In this document: positions 48,900 to 61,654 of the stretch, piece after piece
Layout: every line of letters begins with the position of its first letter
How positions within the stretch are numbered: the first letter of the stretch is position 1
NCBI GenBank assembly: GCA_019973155.2
Contig: BPQB01000007.1
Span: 434,001 to 498,000, forward strand
Direction of reading: 5' to 3'
DNA length: 64,000 nt
From: Phanerochaete sordida
Taxonomy: Eukaryota; Basidiomycota; Agaricomycetes; Polyporales; Phanerochaetaceae
Program-made: the position numbers and the translations under genes
The notes under the pieces: generated by a model
Told to the model about the DNA's origin: nothing
Databases searched by the model: none
The model's input: the letters and a program-made list of their open reading frames with translations, nothing else

Positions 48900-51800
48900 A
48901 TGGCCGAACCTGAAGTTCACGATACGGCAGAGCATCTGAAGGAGGCGGAGGGTGTCAACGTACCCCAGGAGGTGGGTAGCGATGATGGGTTGGCCAGCAA
49001 GGCTACAGACGCCAGCCAGGCCACAGCGGTGGCGAGCAAGCCCTCAAGCCGAGGTCCTACACCCGCCCTGCCATCTCCAGGCTCAGGTCTCATACCCCTC
49101 CGTGGAAGTGCAGGCACACCCTCTGCACCGACCCTCAGTATGCCTCATCCAAAGCGGTTCGCACATGTTGACATCAACAAGCGGTTCCTCGAGAAGAACT
49201 CTCAGCATGCTAGCACGAGCCACGTCCCAACTACCTCAAGTGTCACGAAGACTGTGAGCTCCACCCGTGCGTCGTTCTTTCCATTCCCCAATGTGTCTGA
49301 ACCAACGGTGACGTGAAGAGAAACCTGTTCTTCAAACGACGCCTTCACATTCCAAGCTTGTCACCGCAAAACTTACGGCGGATACATCAAGATCGTCAGC
49401 AACTGGGCCAGGCTGGTCTCGTCCGCCCTCCACGAGTTCCTCTATTGCTGGTGCCACAAGTACTGTAGCAAATGCTCCGACTTCCACACCAACGACCACT
49501 CACGGGGTCCCGCTCCCTGCCCCAGTGGGCAAGGTTATCCAACCACAGCCCCGGACTGCAGACTCTCCTGCAATACTACGCAAGGACGGGAGCGGCAAAC
49601 CGGCTTGGAGGAGCACTCCAACCGCTGTAGCTTCTGTACCAAGACCAGAGAGTGTGCAGAATGAGTTCCCAACCGCAGCTGAGGTGGCCCGAGGTGCGAG
49701 CCAGATCAACGGGACTCTGCCGGTGATCTAACCCTCTCCACTACAGTGCAGTCTGCACAGCTTGTGGAGAAGAAACAAGTAGCGCAGAATGCGGCCGCGC
49801 AGAAACAGGCAATGGCGGCAGAAGCAGATGCATTTCGTGGAGTTCATTTGGGTCCAAATGTGCATCATTGGGACGAGGTGTGTATCGTCCACATCTTCAC
49901 ATAGCACTGAATTCATAGCATAATCAGGACGAAGGCGACGATAGCAACTTCCTCGACGAAGTCATTGAGTTCGATGACGGTCGGCAGTACACCATTCCTC
50001 AAGCCAAATCGCCGCCTCCAGAAGAGAGCAAGAAGGGCGGTGGATTGTCAGAGAACAAAGCGGACCATCACAATGTGGCAGTGAGTAAGGAGGAGCGTTT
50101 CGCGGATGACTTCGACCGGAGCTGGCCAAGATCGCGGAACGGATTCGCCCATGAACGTAACAACCAACCGCTGCTATCACCGTCAGCCACCTCATCGCAG
50201 TCCTTGCATTCGCCCCAAGAATCTTCAAGGCAGCTATTCAACGAGAGGTCAAACAGGCTCGAGCCTTATTCTCATGCCAGCAGCAGGTTCCCGGGCCCTC
50301 CACGAGATTCTTACTTCAACCGCCGCGGTAGCCGCTCCGATGCCGGTCCTCCTGCGGATTTCAGAGGTGGTCGTGACGCGCCGCCGCATTCCGGCGTGCA
50401 GCTGTTACAAAAGCCCCTCAATGGTCATGCCAGCTCGCCTCTGGACGATGCGCCTATGCGATCGCGTGTTTTTGGCGACGGGCCAGCGTCACACGGCGCT
50501 CACGACGGGGGTCGCTTCCGCGACAGGGATCTTGGGAGGCGAGACGGGCCCTTCAGCGGCCGGCCTGACTTCAACCGCCCGCGAGATTTCCACCATGCAC
50601 CTGGAATGCCACCACCCGCTGGCGTGCCAGACCGTCCGCGTCGGTATTCCAATATGGGACCACCCCCGCCCACAGGCGCAGAACTCAGAGACGGCAGGCA
50701 GCTACCACCTCATTTGTCTGGAGCCCATCCTCCGCCTGACATGTGGAGAACACCTTCAATGTCCGAGAGATCGCGTCGCTTGTCTACAGCGTCTTCCGTC
50801 AGCCACGGTCCCTCTGCATCTGCTGCATCACCGCTTGTGCCAGATGCTTCCGTGGCAGCAGTCTCGCCGATTGCCCCTGAGACTCCGCTACAACCTCCGA
50901 TCATGGACCTGGAGGAGGCGCGAAAACAAGCCATGCACAGCGCAGCTGAGCGTGCACGGTTACGTCGCCAGCAGGAAGAAGAGGAGCGCGAGAAGGAGAG
51001 AGAAAGAGCGCGGAAGAAGGCGGCTGAGCTCGAAGCCAAGTTGAAGGCAAGCGAGGAAGAGAAGAAGGCAGAACACGCACAGGTAGTACAGGCAGAGGTA
51101 TGTCTGTTAACTCACACGAAGCTTTTGAGCACTGACGTTCTACGTAGGCCGTTGCTATCATCGAAGATGCTGTTCGGTCGGCTGCATCAGAGCAGCCGGC
51201 AGAGACGCACCTATCGAAGACAGCGGAATCTTCTCCGTCTGTTCCTACTGCACAGTTGAGGACATCGTTCGGTAGAGCGCCATCATCGAAGGGTTCGTTA
51301 CGCCCCGGTCCGGAGAGACGCTCTTCTACACTAGCTCCCGTCTCCCCTGCCACCGAGGCCGAGACATGGAGAAAGCCAGTCGAATCTTCTGCGCACGTAC
51401 CACCCCAGCCGCCACCTGCGCCTCTGCCTCTTCTCGAGCAGATCGATTCGTTCTCCGTTGACATGGATGGCGATGTCGAGGTCGTTGACTTCACCGAACA
51501 CGGCAAGCTCATCGGTGTCGAATCCCCCCAAATCTCAAAGGAAGAACCAGCCGCACTTGTGTTGTTCACCACGCACAAGCCTCCGCGACCTTCAGCTGCG
51601 GACTTTTTCGATGACAACGAAGCTGCTATGTCCAAGTTGGCGCCGCCAACGCCCTCAAAGGCAGACGAAGGCCCATGGAGGCGAAAGATGTCGCCTGTGC
51701 GCGAGCATCCCACAACCCAGGTTGAGCGTTCGCCAGAGAGACCAGTACTTCACATCTCGCCGACGTTGTACCATGCAAACCCGGCTACGCCCCACCAAAG

Positions 51801-53915
51801 GCCGGGACATCCGCACTCTGATGAGCGGGAACGCCAGCATAGTCAGCAACATTACGCCCCTCACCCCAACGCTGTTCTTAAGTCGCCTCTGACGCCGTCC
51901 TACCGCGAAGCTCCAATGTCAGCTCTCAATGATACTATGGCTCGTATCAAGGGTGCACTCGCTGGAATGCACGGCCCACCGAAAGGGGCACCACCGAATC
52001 AAAAGTGGCTGCCACCTGCCCTCCGGCAGCGCTCTTCTCCTACCACGGAATACCCTCCCGAGCATGCACTCGACGAAGGCGCCTTGCACGAGACATTCGA
52101 CGTCACAGGCTATGAACCGCCACGATCGCCCAAGCCTGCTTGGAACCACTATGCGGTCAGGTTGTCAAAGCCTTCTGCTCCACGGGAGCCTGTACCATTC
52201 CGGCGACTCAAGGCTTTCAACTCGCATCACTACATGCGGTTGGATGTCTCGTCACTGATCACGCCGCGCGAAGGCGGCAAGCGAGCGTTCAACGTCTTCA
52301 ACGTGAATGAGCTGCTCTTCAAACCGTATTTCGTCAAGGGACGACCTGAGTATCGCGTGTCCCTGCCAAAGCCCTCAAGAGCACAGCTCACAGAGAACGG
52401 CTTGGTCGTGAACCTCCCCGCACCAATCCGCCCGCCAAAGATCGCCGAGACAGGTGCATTTGGACGGCGCGGCGAAGCAGACGGCGCGGCAACCTGGCGG
52501 AAACCTCGGTCACTGCCCCCCAAAGTGGACTCGAAGGAGGTGGTCAGCGTCAACGGGCTCGATACTGTTAGCAGGTCACCGCCACCTGAACCGTCACGCA
52601 CCTTGGAAGAAGTGTCTGCAGGCTCGCCGACAGTCAGCGTACCTCCGGTAAAGGCGAAAGCACCAGAGAAGATCCCCAACGGCTCGGGCGTAGCTTTCTA
52701 CCGTGGTTCTCCCGTTGGGAACGGGACTACTTCTGCTTCTGCAGCTGTGCAGTTCATTGTCAACAGCGAGCTTGATGATGACTTATCCGCGGCGGAAAAC
52801 GCACGATCTGAGTGGTCAGCAGGCGCGACTTCTTCATCAAGAGCTGTCGAAAACACCGCCCTTGTGACATTCCCAGAACATCGGATGGAGGTAAGAGAGA
52901 ACTCAGTCTCAGCTAGTATGTCACTGATCGCGTGATCATCTCACAGGTCATTTCGGCGACGACGTCGAAGGTCAACTCCCCCTGGGCGCCGCCACGAGAT
53001 CTCACCAAAGAACCTGCGCCAAGCGACCCTATCCAGGAGCAGATGAAGGCACTCTGGTCATCCACATCGAATAAGACGGAAAGTCCTTCGCAGAATCTCT
53101 TGGACGGCCTGGCGAGCGACATGGCTGCCGTGCAGTTCACTGCACCTGAAACCAAACTCGACGAACCCAGCACTCAGACACCACCAGTCGTGACAGCTCC
53201 GTCGCGCATGTCTTCTCAAGATGTTGCTCGGGCGTTCCAGCAAGTGCCCAATTCGTCTGCGAATCCGCCATCTTCCGCCAAGTCGAGCAGTGCACCGGCA
53301 AACCACCAAGCTCCGCGTCAGGCAGCGCCGCACGTCATGCCTCCAGGCATGCGAGCCTACCCTGGCTATCCCTCACCAATGATGAGCTCGCCGAGCCCAA
53401 CGCTCTACCAGCCCGGCATGGCCACGAGTCCAATTCCACGGTCAATGATGGCGGCGTCGCCACACTACCCACCCCCGCCGATGTGGGTCGCAATACCAAA
53501 CGGTCCGCCTGGGATGATGCGCCCTGTTCCCTCTCCGTACGGCCCCCAGCTTCTGCCGTATCCTCCTCCCGGGGCCATGCCGATGTACGCGCCGCCACCA
53601 GGCATGCAGGGCGGCGGCCCGCCGCAGCCCAACAACGTGCAGCACCGGCCTCCAGGTGTGCCCATGATGTCGCCTGTCCCGCCGCAGGCCCAGCCTGCGC
53701 ACCACCCGATGTACGCGACGAGCCCGGTGATGATGCAGGCCATGCCACACATGCCGCCGCCAGGCACACCGTACGCGGGGCCCGCGACGCAGGGCCGCCC
53801 GCCTGAGCAGCCGCGCGGCGCGTACAACGGCATGATGCAGCAGCAGCCGTCCTATGGGCAGCCTCCCGCCACATATGCCGTCCCGCCGAACTCGTACGGA
53901 CGGACACAATGGTAG
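48900..53915 (+). CDS. Very large low-complexity protein with central coiled coil
   Basis: Exons 48900-49253, 49321-49693, 49747-49877, 49928-51097, 51148-52890, 52947-53915; 1579 residues. Not recognised as a named family. It is mostly Pro/Ser/Arg disordered sequence. Residues about 610-675 form a highly charged coiled coil (ARLRRQQEEEEREKERERAR, ELEAKLKASEEEKKAE). A more ordered block at about residues 1000-1130 (FRRLKAFNSHHYMRLDVSSL, KRAFNVFNVNELLFKPYFVK) is the best candidate domain. The C-terminal 300 residues are Pro/Met/Gly/Tyr-rich (PPPPMWVAIPNGPPGMM, QQQPSYGQPPATYAVPP), as in RNA-granule and mRNA-binding scaffolds. Early Arg/Asp-rich parts (RFRDRDLGRRDG) add to this. A condensate or mRNP role is inferred from composition only. 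The intron at 49694-49746 was preferred over a 24-nt alternative. Confidence 0.75.
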
Positions 53916-54133
53916 ATGCTGGTCCGCATGTAGCCCTCTCATTCCGTTTTTGCTTGTAGCCATCCCCGTCCATGATACCCACGTCGCACTGTATCTTGTT
54001 GTCGCGTTTACCATGCTAATTTGCTTTGTTACACGGTCTCCCCGTGCGAGTGAGCGTGTTGAGAGAATCCTGCGATTAGTCTAGTGCGGTATACAATCGT
54101 CTACAAGATACAGCTGACAGCAACATAGGGGAA

Positions 54134-55820
54134 TCATGCGTGCGCGAATGCAACAGCCTGCTCAGCAGCCTCGTCGAGGCCGTCGTGAGCATCAATTGTG
54201 AGGCCGGACTCCTTGAGCATTCTGTGAAACGGAAATTTTGTGAGTGATGGTTGGGGATCCGAATTTAGAAGTGAACTTACGCCTTGGCCTCGGCCTCCTT
54301 GGTACCCTTGAGGCGCACGACGAGCGGGATACTCATGTTGAGCTCCGTCGCAGCCTTGATGACACCCTCGGCGATGTAGTCGCAGCGCATGATGCCACCG
54401 AAGATATTGATGAAGATGCTCTTAACCTTAGGGTCAGACCTGAGGATCTCGAACGCCTTCTTGACGGTCTCGGGCGTGGCACCTCTGCAGACTGTCTTTA
54501 GCGTCCGAAACTGCGCGAAGGGGTTAGGATGCTCACCCTCCGACATCAAGGAAGTTGGCGGGGTTGCCGCCGTGGAGGGACAGCACGTCCATGGTCGCCA
54601 TAGCGAGACCGGCACCATTGACGAGGCATCCGATGTTGCCGTCAAGCTTGATGAAGTTGAGGTTGGCCTTCTGCGCCTCGACTTCGGACGGCTCCTCCTG
54701 CGTGATATCCCGGAGGGCGAAGACGTCCTTTTGGCGGAACTCCGCGTTATCGTCGAAGCCGAACTTGGCGTCCATGCTGTGTGCCATGTGAATATATGCG
54801 CCGCCCGGCAACTCTGCAAGCGGCTCACCAGAGGACGTTACCCTCAGCGGTCTCGCCCAGGGGGTTGATCTCAATCTGTGTCGCGTCCTTCTCTTTGTAG
54901 ACCTTGTAGAGGTTCACGAAAATGTCGGCGGCTTCGGACTGCGCGCCTTCGCTCTTGAAGCCAAGCTTCTTCGCGATGTCGAGAGCCTCCTGCTTGCTAA
55001 GGCCGTTCTCGAAGTTGATAGGTGTGGTGATGATGGCGGATGGGTCCTTGGCCGCGACCTCCTCGATGTTCATGCCGCCCTGGGAGGACGCGACAAGGAC
55101 GGGGCCGCCGACACCGCGGTCGTTGAGAATGGCGACGTAGTACTCGTGCTTCGGGTCGCGACGCTCAGCGAGCATAACCTGGAATCACGTTCAGTGGAGC
55201 GCAACTATCAGACGCCCCGGACGACGCACAGTGTTGCAGATGCGGCCGTGGGCACCGGTCTGCTTGGTGATCAGCTTCGCACCGAGCATCTTGCTCGCGA
55301 GCTCCTTGGCTTGCTCGGGGCTGGACGCGTTTCTGTGAGCTTGGGCGAGGTGCCGAGGTAAACGCGACGCACTTCTGAACAACGTGGACACCGCCCTGCA
55401 GGCCGTTGTCGAACTTGCCCTTGCCACGGCCGCCGGCGAGCACCTGAGCCTTGATGACGCTGCCAGTGCTGCCTGTGCATCCGTCAGTAGGGAATAACGC
55501 GTCGAATAAACGAGACTCACTCAGTTCCTGCGCGGCTTTGAAGGCCTCCTCTGCAGTCTTTGCGGGGATGCTCTTCGGCGTCGGGATGCCATACTGCAAC
55601 GGTTGTCAATGGGACCCCCCGCGACAAATTTGGGAGATGGTATTCACAGAGTTCAGGAGTTGGACGGATTGGTACTCGTGGATGGACAGGAAACGCTTCT
55701 GACCAGCAGAGAAGGCCTAATTTCACGCGCAACGTGAGAGTCATCGTTCGCAGCGCGGGCTGCAGAGATTCGGGAACGTACGCGTGAGGCCGAGCCAGCT
55801 TTCCGAAGAGCAGAGAGCAT
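54134..55820 (-). CDS. LSC2: Succinyl-CoA ligase beta subunit, mitochondrial
   Basis: Nine exons: 55820-55782, 55716-55648, 55593-55521, 55472-55373, 55332-55230, 55178-54829, 54776-54537, 54484-54281, 54221-54134; 421 residues. A short presequence ([20 protein letters not shown]) leads to [20 protein letters not shown], the ATP-grasp start. [17 protein letters not shown] is the nucleotide-binding region, [11 protein letters not shown] and [21 protein letters not shown] supply metal and phosphate contacts, and [13 protein letters not shown] is the conserved C-terminal signature. With the alpha subunit (not here) it makes ATP or GTP from succinyl-CoA in the TCA cycle. Nothing in the sequence decides ADP versus GDP use with certainty. 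Confidence 0.95.
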
Positions 55821-56447
55821 GTCGTCGAGGATGTCCGGCGGATGGGTTGTCCCGGAGGGTGAGGAGGAAATAAAGCTCGCGGTCGAGGTGCTTGCCCTTG
55901 CCACAGCAGGCGGGCTGGAACCGGACAGTGTGCTTAGGTAAGCTGATGCCGCCGAAAATATAAAGGCGCAGGTGGTGTTTTCCTGGCTCCTTCAACCAGA
56001 GGGACGACGACGGTTGCAGAGAACTTCGTGCTCTTCCTGTCTCTTCATCCCGCCGCGCTCTGCGCATGGCGGTGGCGAGCCTCTGGGAGAGGGAGTTGTC
56101 GCTTTGAGTTCCGGCTTCTATGGCTTCGTATCCTACATGTCGCTGGAAATTTTGCAGACCAACATCTTCTCCTTGTCAGGTGTACATACTGCGGCCTGTT
56201 CCTCTGTATTTACTCCGGGTTTCCCTTGCTATCAGCTGTTCACGCTTCTCCGTCCGCCTCGCTTCTTGCGCGTGCACCAAGTGTCCGATCACGCCTATCT
56301 GGAGCAAGACTTGACATCTCCGCACTGCTCTCTGACTTGAACTGCCACCCTCAAGCCCCTCTGGACCGCGCTCTGGCTTGCATATAAACGAATCCTCCTG
56401 AGCTTGTTCGTGCCCACCTGCCCTCTTGTATTTTCTCGAGCCCCAAC
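55821..56447. other. Divergent promoter region
   Basis: Between LSC2 (-) and the DinB-like gene (+). Contains the TATA box at 56384 for the plus-strand gene. Frames in 55972-56387 are not conserved. Confidence 0.5.
56384..56389 (+). promoter_or_regulatory. TATA box of the DinB-like gene
   Basis: TATAAA about 60 bp before the ATG at 56448, with no ATG between, so the leader would be short. Positional evidence only. Confidence 0.45.
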
Positions 56448-57278
56448 ATGCCTGCCGCCGTTCTAGCCCAACCCATGCACTCCACCGAAACCAGCCGCAC
56501 AGCGGAAGAGGAGCCTCCCATGCACCGCCTACTTGAAGTATCGCGCGTCGTTCTGCAGCAGGCGGTGGACCTGGTCGATAATGACCTCGCGTCAGATGAC
56601 CAGCTCAGTATTCACTCTCAGTATATGCCGGGATCTACAATAGGTGCGCCGCTGCGCTCCCCTATACTACGTCGACGCTAATAGAACGTCTACTCTCCTT
56701 CAGGAAAGCACCTTCGCCATGCTCGCGACCACTTCTGGCTCTTGATGGACGCCATGGAAGCGCAGCCCCCTTATGTCCTGAACTACGACGTTAGGTCTCG
56801 AAACCGACCTATGGAAACCAGTAGGCGGGCGGCGCACGATGCATTGATTGAATGCATCACCCGACTTGAGCAGGTAGTGCCGAAGCTGAAGATGGACCAG
56901 CCGGTGACGTTGAACGCCGTGACACCGTATCCTCAGACGATGCAGTCTACGTTCGGTCGGGAGGTGAGTTATGTGATTCGTGGAAACGAAGCCATGTCTG
57001 AGAGAACGCGGTTTCAGCTCTGGTTTGGCTCGCTGCACGCTGTCCATCACTGGTCGATGGTACGTTCCTGCGTTTGATACACGAGGCGGCGTTCACTAAC
57101 ATGCTGTAGGTGCGCGTTATCTGCGGAGAGCTGGTGAGCTTGCCTGACCCACTGGAATGCTTGACGAAGCTTACGTGATCATTTCAAGGGCATTCGCTTG
57201 GACGAGTCTTTTGGTTTTGCTCCAAGTACGCTTGTGCACCAGGGCACCGAGGCACCGCTGGGGAAGGCCAAGTGCTGA
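56448..57278 (+). CDS. DinB-like four-helix metal-binding protein
   Basis: Exons 56448-56643, 56704-57059, 57110-57133 (24 nt), 57189-57278; 221 residues. The chain is helical: HRLLEVSRVVLQQAVDLVDN, then IGKHLRHARDHFWLLMDAME with His residues in the position of the first DinB metal ligand, YDVRSRNRPMETSRRAAHDA, and FGSLHAVHHWSMVRVICGEL, whose HxxxHH supplies the last ligands. This three-His arrangement across a four-helix bundle is the DinB/YfiT superfamily pattern (bacillithiol and mycothiol transferase relatives). The fungal branch has no known reaction. The last 30 residues (LDESFGFAPSTLVHQG) are conserved-looking in that branch but not assigned. Superfamily call is from pattern, so moderate. 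Confidence 0.68.
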
Positions 57279-57620
57279 CCACGTTATACCAACCGTCTGT
57301 TTGCGCCCTAGTGTACATGTTCGATTGTGGATTGTATTTTTGCTGCACCCCTTCTGGAATTTTCTCTACCAGTGTATCCCATACGAAGACTGCGTGCATC
57401 TCGCCAGCCCTGGCCGGGAGAGACGTCGAGGACGCGGGTGACGTCGTTTGTTTCTTTCGGAGGCCTTTGCCAAACAGGAGCACGTGGGCCAAAGCGGTTG
57501 AGTCCGTTTGATGACCTTCCAAAAGCAATCTATCATCCCACGGCCATCGTTAGACCGTTCGTTGGACTTGCCCGCTGCACTTTCCTCCCCCGCTCCTCCT
57601 CAGCGGCACCCGCAGGCACC
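57279..57620. other. RPD3 promoter region
   Basis: 342 bp between the DinB-like gene stop and the RPD3 start, same strand. Frames present are not conserved. Nothing else seen. Confidence 0.5.
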
Positions 57621-59936
57621 ATGGGCGGCGATATGACCCCTCTCGAGGGCGAGCAGAAGAAGCGCGTCGTATGCCAATTTTTCCTCTTCGCTATCCCCCC
57701 GCGGCGTTGGCAGCGCCGCCACGAACTCACCTCTCCCTCCTCGTAGTGCTACTTCTTCGATTCGGACGTCAGCGGTTTCCACTATGGCCCTGGGCATCCG
57801 TTAGTGGCACTTCCTATATTTTGTGCGCAACTGCGTGTTAAACTTCAGCAGGATGAAACCCACCCGTATACGGATGTGTCATTCCTTGGTCATGAATTAT
57901 GGCCTCTACAAGAAAATGGAGATATTCGTGCGTATCTATCACAACTCTGTCTCTACACGTATCTGAGTTATTGCAGCGAGCGAAACCTGCGACGAAACGA
58001 GAAATGACCCAATTTCACTCGGATGACTATGTCGAGTTCCTAAGTCGCATAACGCCTGTCAGCATGAACTCTTACGTCAAAGAGCAGCACAAATGTGAGT
58101 CATTAGTAGTCTTGTCCATGCATGTACGAGCTTAATAAAACGTTCAGACAATGTCGGTGACGACTGTCCTGTTTTCGACGGTCTCTTCGACTACTGTGCC
58201 ATCTCTGCTGGCGGATCGATGGGTTAGTGAATTCCCACGCAATGTTTGTATGTTCGCTATGCTTATCACAGTACAGAGGGCGCCGCAAGGTTGAGTAGAG
58301 ACAAGTGCGACATCGCTATCAACTGGGCCGGTGGCCTCCACCATGCTAAGAAGAGCGAGGCCAGCGGCTTTTGCTATGTGAACGGTAGGACTCCTCGTCC
58401 GCATTTGTCGAGGACAACGACCTTACTCTACTTGCAGACATTGTGCTGGGCATTCTTGAGCTGCTTCGGTGAGTGCTCGCGCGCGGACAGTCTTGGTGAA
58501 GACATCTGAGAGGCTGGTAGCTATCACACACGTGTTTTGTACATCGACATCGACGTCCACCACGGCGACGGTGTTGAAGAGGCCTTTTACACGACCGACC
58601 GTGTCATGACAGTCAGCTTCCACAAATACGGAGAGTACTTCCCTGGAACTGGCGAGCTCCGCGTACGTCGGGCGACCCCAACTCCTCTGTAACACCAGCT
58701 GAGCGATCTGATCGGACAGGACGTCGGTATAGGCAAGGGCAAGTACTATGCTTTAAACTTCCCCTTGCGAGATGGCCTCTCCGACGAGAACTACAAAAGC
58801 GTCTTCGAACCTGTAAGTCGTCGATCACCACATTAGACAGTATACCGACATCGCGCAGGTCATCCAAAAGGTCATGGAGACCTACAACCCGGGCGCCATA
58901 GTACTGCAGTGTGGTACAGACTCACTCTCGGGAGACAAACTCGGCTGCTTCAATGTGTCGATGCGAGGGCACGCCAACTGCGTGAAATTCGTCAAATCTT
59001 TCGGCAAACCGTTGCTCATGCTCGGCGGCGGCGGCTACACCATGCGCAACGTCAGCAGAGCGTGGGCTTTTGAGACAGGTCTTGCTGCCGGTGTCGAACT
59101 CGGCTCAGGTGCGCTGCATTTTTGACTCAAACAATTGACCTGCTGACAAGCTGGCAGAAATCCCGATTAATGAGTACTACGAGTACTTCGGACCCGACTA
59201 CAAGCTTGACGTCAAGTCGTCAAATATGGAAGACATGAACACTCGTGGATACCTCGATCGAGTGAAGGGAATTGTTCTTGACCACCTTCGACACGTCGGT
59301 GGGCCGCCAAGCGTCCAAATGACGGGTTAGTTCTTTTGTCAGCGGCGAGGCGTCGTCTAACTTTTGCAAATCTCAGACATTCCTCAAGTCCCGATTGATG
59401 CTCAAATGGACGACCCGAATGAGGACGAGGATCTCATTCCACCTGACGAGCGGCGACCCCAACGCCTCCTCGACTCTCGGAGACAGGCAGATGGCGAGCT
59501 GTCCGATTCAGACGACGAGGGCGAGGACGATCGCCGTGACCATACCAGCCATCGCGAAAAGGACAGCGTCGGCCCTGCCATCGGCCGGAGATTCGGTGCT
59601 GCTGTTGGCATCATGACTACCGGGTCCACGCACGGCCTCGGGCCTACCGCTTCGTCGGTGCCGGTCGCACCTGCGCCACCCCCCGTGTCCTCTACGACGT
59701 CGTCCATGGACGTCGATGATGATGAGGTGGTCATTGTCCAGCCGAAACCGGCTCAAGCTCAGCCTACGCCTCAGGCTCCGGCTCCGGCTTCCGCTCAACC
59801 CCAACCCCAGCCACAGCCTCAACCGCAGCCTCAACCCACGTCTCCGGCTCCGCCTGCCGCGAAGGAGAATGCGCCAGCGGAGTCTGGGGAGCAGCCCATG
59901 GCTGTCGACCCTCCTGCCCCCGCTCCTCCCAGCTAA
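57621..59936 (+). CDS. RPD3: Class I histone deacetylase Rpd3
   Basis: Twelve exons: 57621-57668, 57747-57799, 57852-57927, 57977-58094, 58148-58222, 58277-58384, 58438-58468, 58521-58662, 58720-58812, 58859-59108, 59158-59325, 59377-59936; 573 residues. The catalytic domain is complete: [35 protein letters not shown], the charge-relay motif [20 protein letters not shown], zinc ligands in [44 protein letters not shown] and [13 protein letters not shown]. It removes acetyl groups from histone tails in Rpd3L/Rpd3S complexes. The C-terminal 190 residues are acidic then Gln/Pro-rich (a QPQPQP array near residue 530), variable in the family. The GSVSF-type splice joins all keep frame. Confidence 0.97.
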
Positions 59937-60122
59937 ACTTCCTTCTCCCTAGGTCTCTCGGTGTATTTTATGTGTATGATACCTATATATTCCATGCTCT
60001 TGCCTTCGAAGCGGCTTGTTCTGTTCGAGAAGAGGTATCGGTGCACGCGACTAATTAGCGCGGCGCGTCGCGCCAAGGCGCTTACACAGCTTCGCCCCAG
60101 ACCACCACCACTTGCTTCCGCC

Positions 60123-61290
60123 ATGGCTGAGTTCGAGGTCGGCTCGAGTACCAGGCCCTCCACGCCTCCACGAAAGGCAGGAGCATCGACTTTGGACCTC
60201 ACCCCGGAGCAAATCAAGAGGATTGAGATCAACCGCCTGAAGGGTGCGTATGTCGACACCGCCGAGAGGCTTGGGCTGATCGTCTCCCAGCCAAGGCTAA
60301 GCAAAGGGAGCGTGAGCAGAGTTTGTCAGCCTCAACCAACATCAATGGCAACAACAAACGACCCCTCGAGGTCATCCCTGCTGCGTCGGGCTCGCCGACC
60401 GCGCCAAAGTCAGAGGCGAAGCTCAGGCGTGACTCGCGCCTGGGAAAGTACTTCGACTATGACCTCTCGAAGATGGTCAACTCCAAAGGTGGATTCCTCG
60501 TAGAGGATGACAAGGAAGTAGACGAGCAGCTGCGGGCAAAGGAGAAAGAGCGTGAGCGGCAGAGAGCCCAGCAAGCTCTGGAACCTCGTGAGTTGCAGTA
60601 ATACCCTTCGCTCACTCTCCGCTGACTCTACGTAGCCATCTTCTTGAATAATGACATGAATCCCAAGTGTCGAGAATGCGGCTCCGTTGATATAGACCTG
60701 CAGTTCAGGAAGATCTTTGGCTGCCTAGTGTGCAACACATGCAAGAATACGAAGCCAGAGAAATACAGTCTGCTGACGAAGACGGAATGCAAGGAAGTAC
60801 GTGCTCAGTCGTATGATATACACACATCCTGCTCATATTTGCACCTCCTTGAAGGACTATCTTCTCACAGATCGTACGTCCGGTGGTACTACTGTGGACG
60901 TGCTCGGACTAACAGGAGCCGTCAGCCGAGCTTCGGGACGAGGAGCTCATGCCGCACATGCTCAAAGCGAACCCACACAAGTCGACGTTCGCGAACATGA
61001 TGCTCTTCTTGCGATATCAGGTGGAAGACTTTGCATTCAAGAAATGGGGCACGCCAGAGGCCCTCGATGCCGAATATGAGCGCAGAGTCGCGGAGAAGAA
61101 GAAGAAGCGGAATAAGAAGTTCGAGGAAGGGCTCAAAGAGCTGCGGCGGCGGACCAGGGAGACTGTCTGGCAGAGACGAAAGGACGCCGAGCACAAACAC
61201 GTCTTCGGCCAGGTAGAGCGAGATGAGGACGGCAACAGCAAGCAGATCTGCCATGGGTGCGGCTTCACGATAGACATCGAAGAGTTCTAG
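60123..61290 (+). CDS. RAD14: DNA damage recognition protein XPA/Rad14
   Basis: Exons 60123-60243, 60291-60587, 60636-60796, 60855-60873 (19 nt), 60926-61290; 320 residues. The zinc finger is [16 protein letters not shown]...FGCLVCNTC, with CxxC pairs 17 residues apart, followed by [20 protein letters not shown] and [20 protein letters not shown], the XPA DNA-binding domain core. XPA verifies lesions and organises the pre-incision complex in nucleotide excision repair. A basic coiled helix ([20 protein letters not shown]) and a C-terminal [13 protein letters not shown] complete the usual plan. The N-terminal 60 residues are less conserved, as expected. The 19-nt exon supplies DYLLTD. Confidence 0.95.
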
Positions 61291-61654
61291 ACGTTCCTCT
61301 GCCGGACACCCGTATCATGTTATTGTATACCAGTGATCTTCTCGGACAACTGTATGTACACACTACGCTATGTGCAACCTGCTGTGAATGTTTCTTCCGC
61401 CTGAAATCACGTTCTCGCTTCATGGGTTGGCCTTGGGACGGCACACCGGCTACTTGACAGGCAGCGCTCGCCTGGGCAACTTGATACTCGCGCTCGGCGA
61501 CGACGTACAAATATCGTAGCCCGCCTCATTGCCATGTCTCACCACTCGCATCGCAGTGATTTGGAGGTCTGTACATTTTGAACACTCGTGATCCGTGAGT
61601 ACCGCTCCCTACCACATCTGCGGCCTCACGAACGCTTTGTCCAGTAACAGAAGC
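61291..61654. other. Intergenic region
   Basis: RAD14 3' flank and thioesterase promoter. A possible upstream ATG at 61534 with an open frame leads into an intron-like stretch but does not join the thioesterase frame, so it is not annotated. Confidence 0.45.

Noticed and set aside
49723..49746. 24-nt intron in the large low-complexity gene
   Set aside because: Below any credible length; donor at 49694 gives 53 nt and keeps frame.
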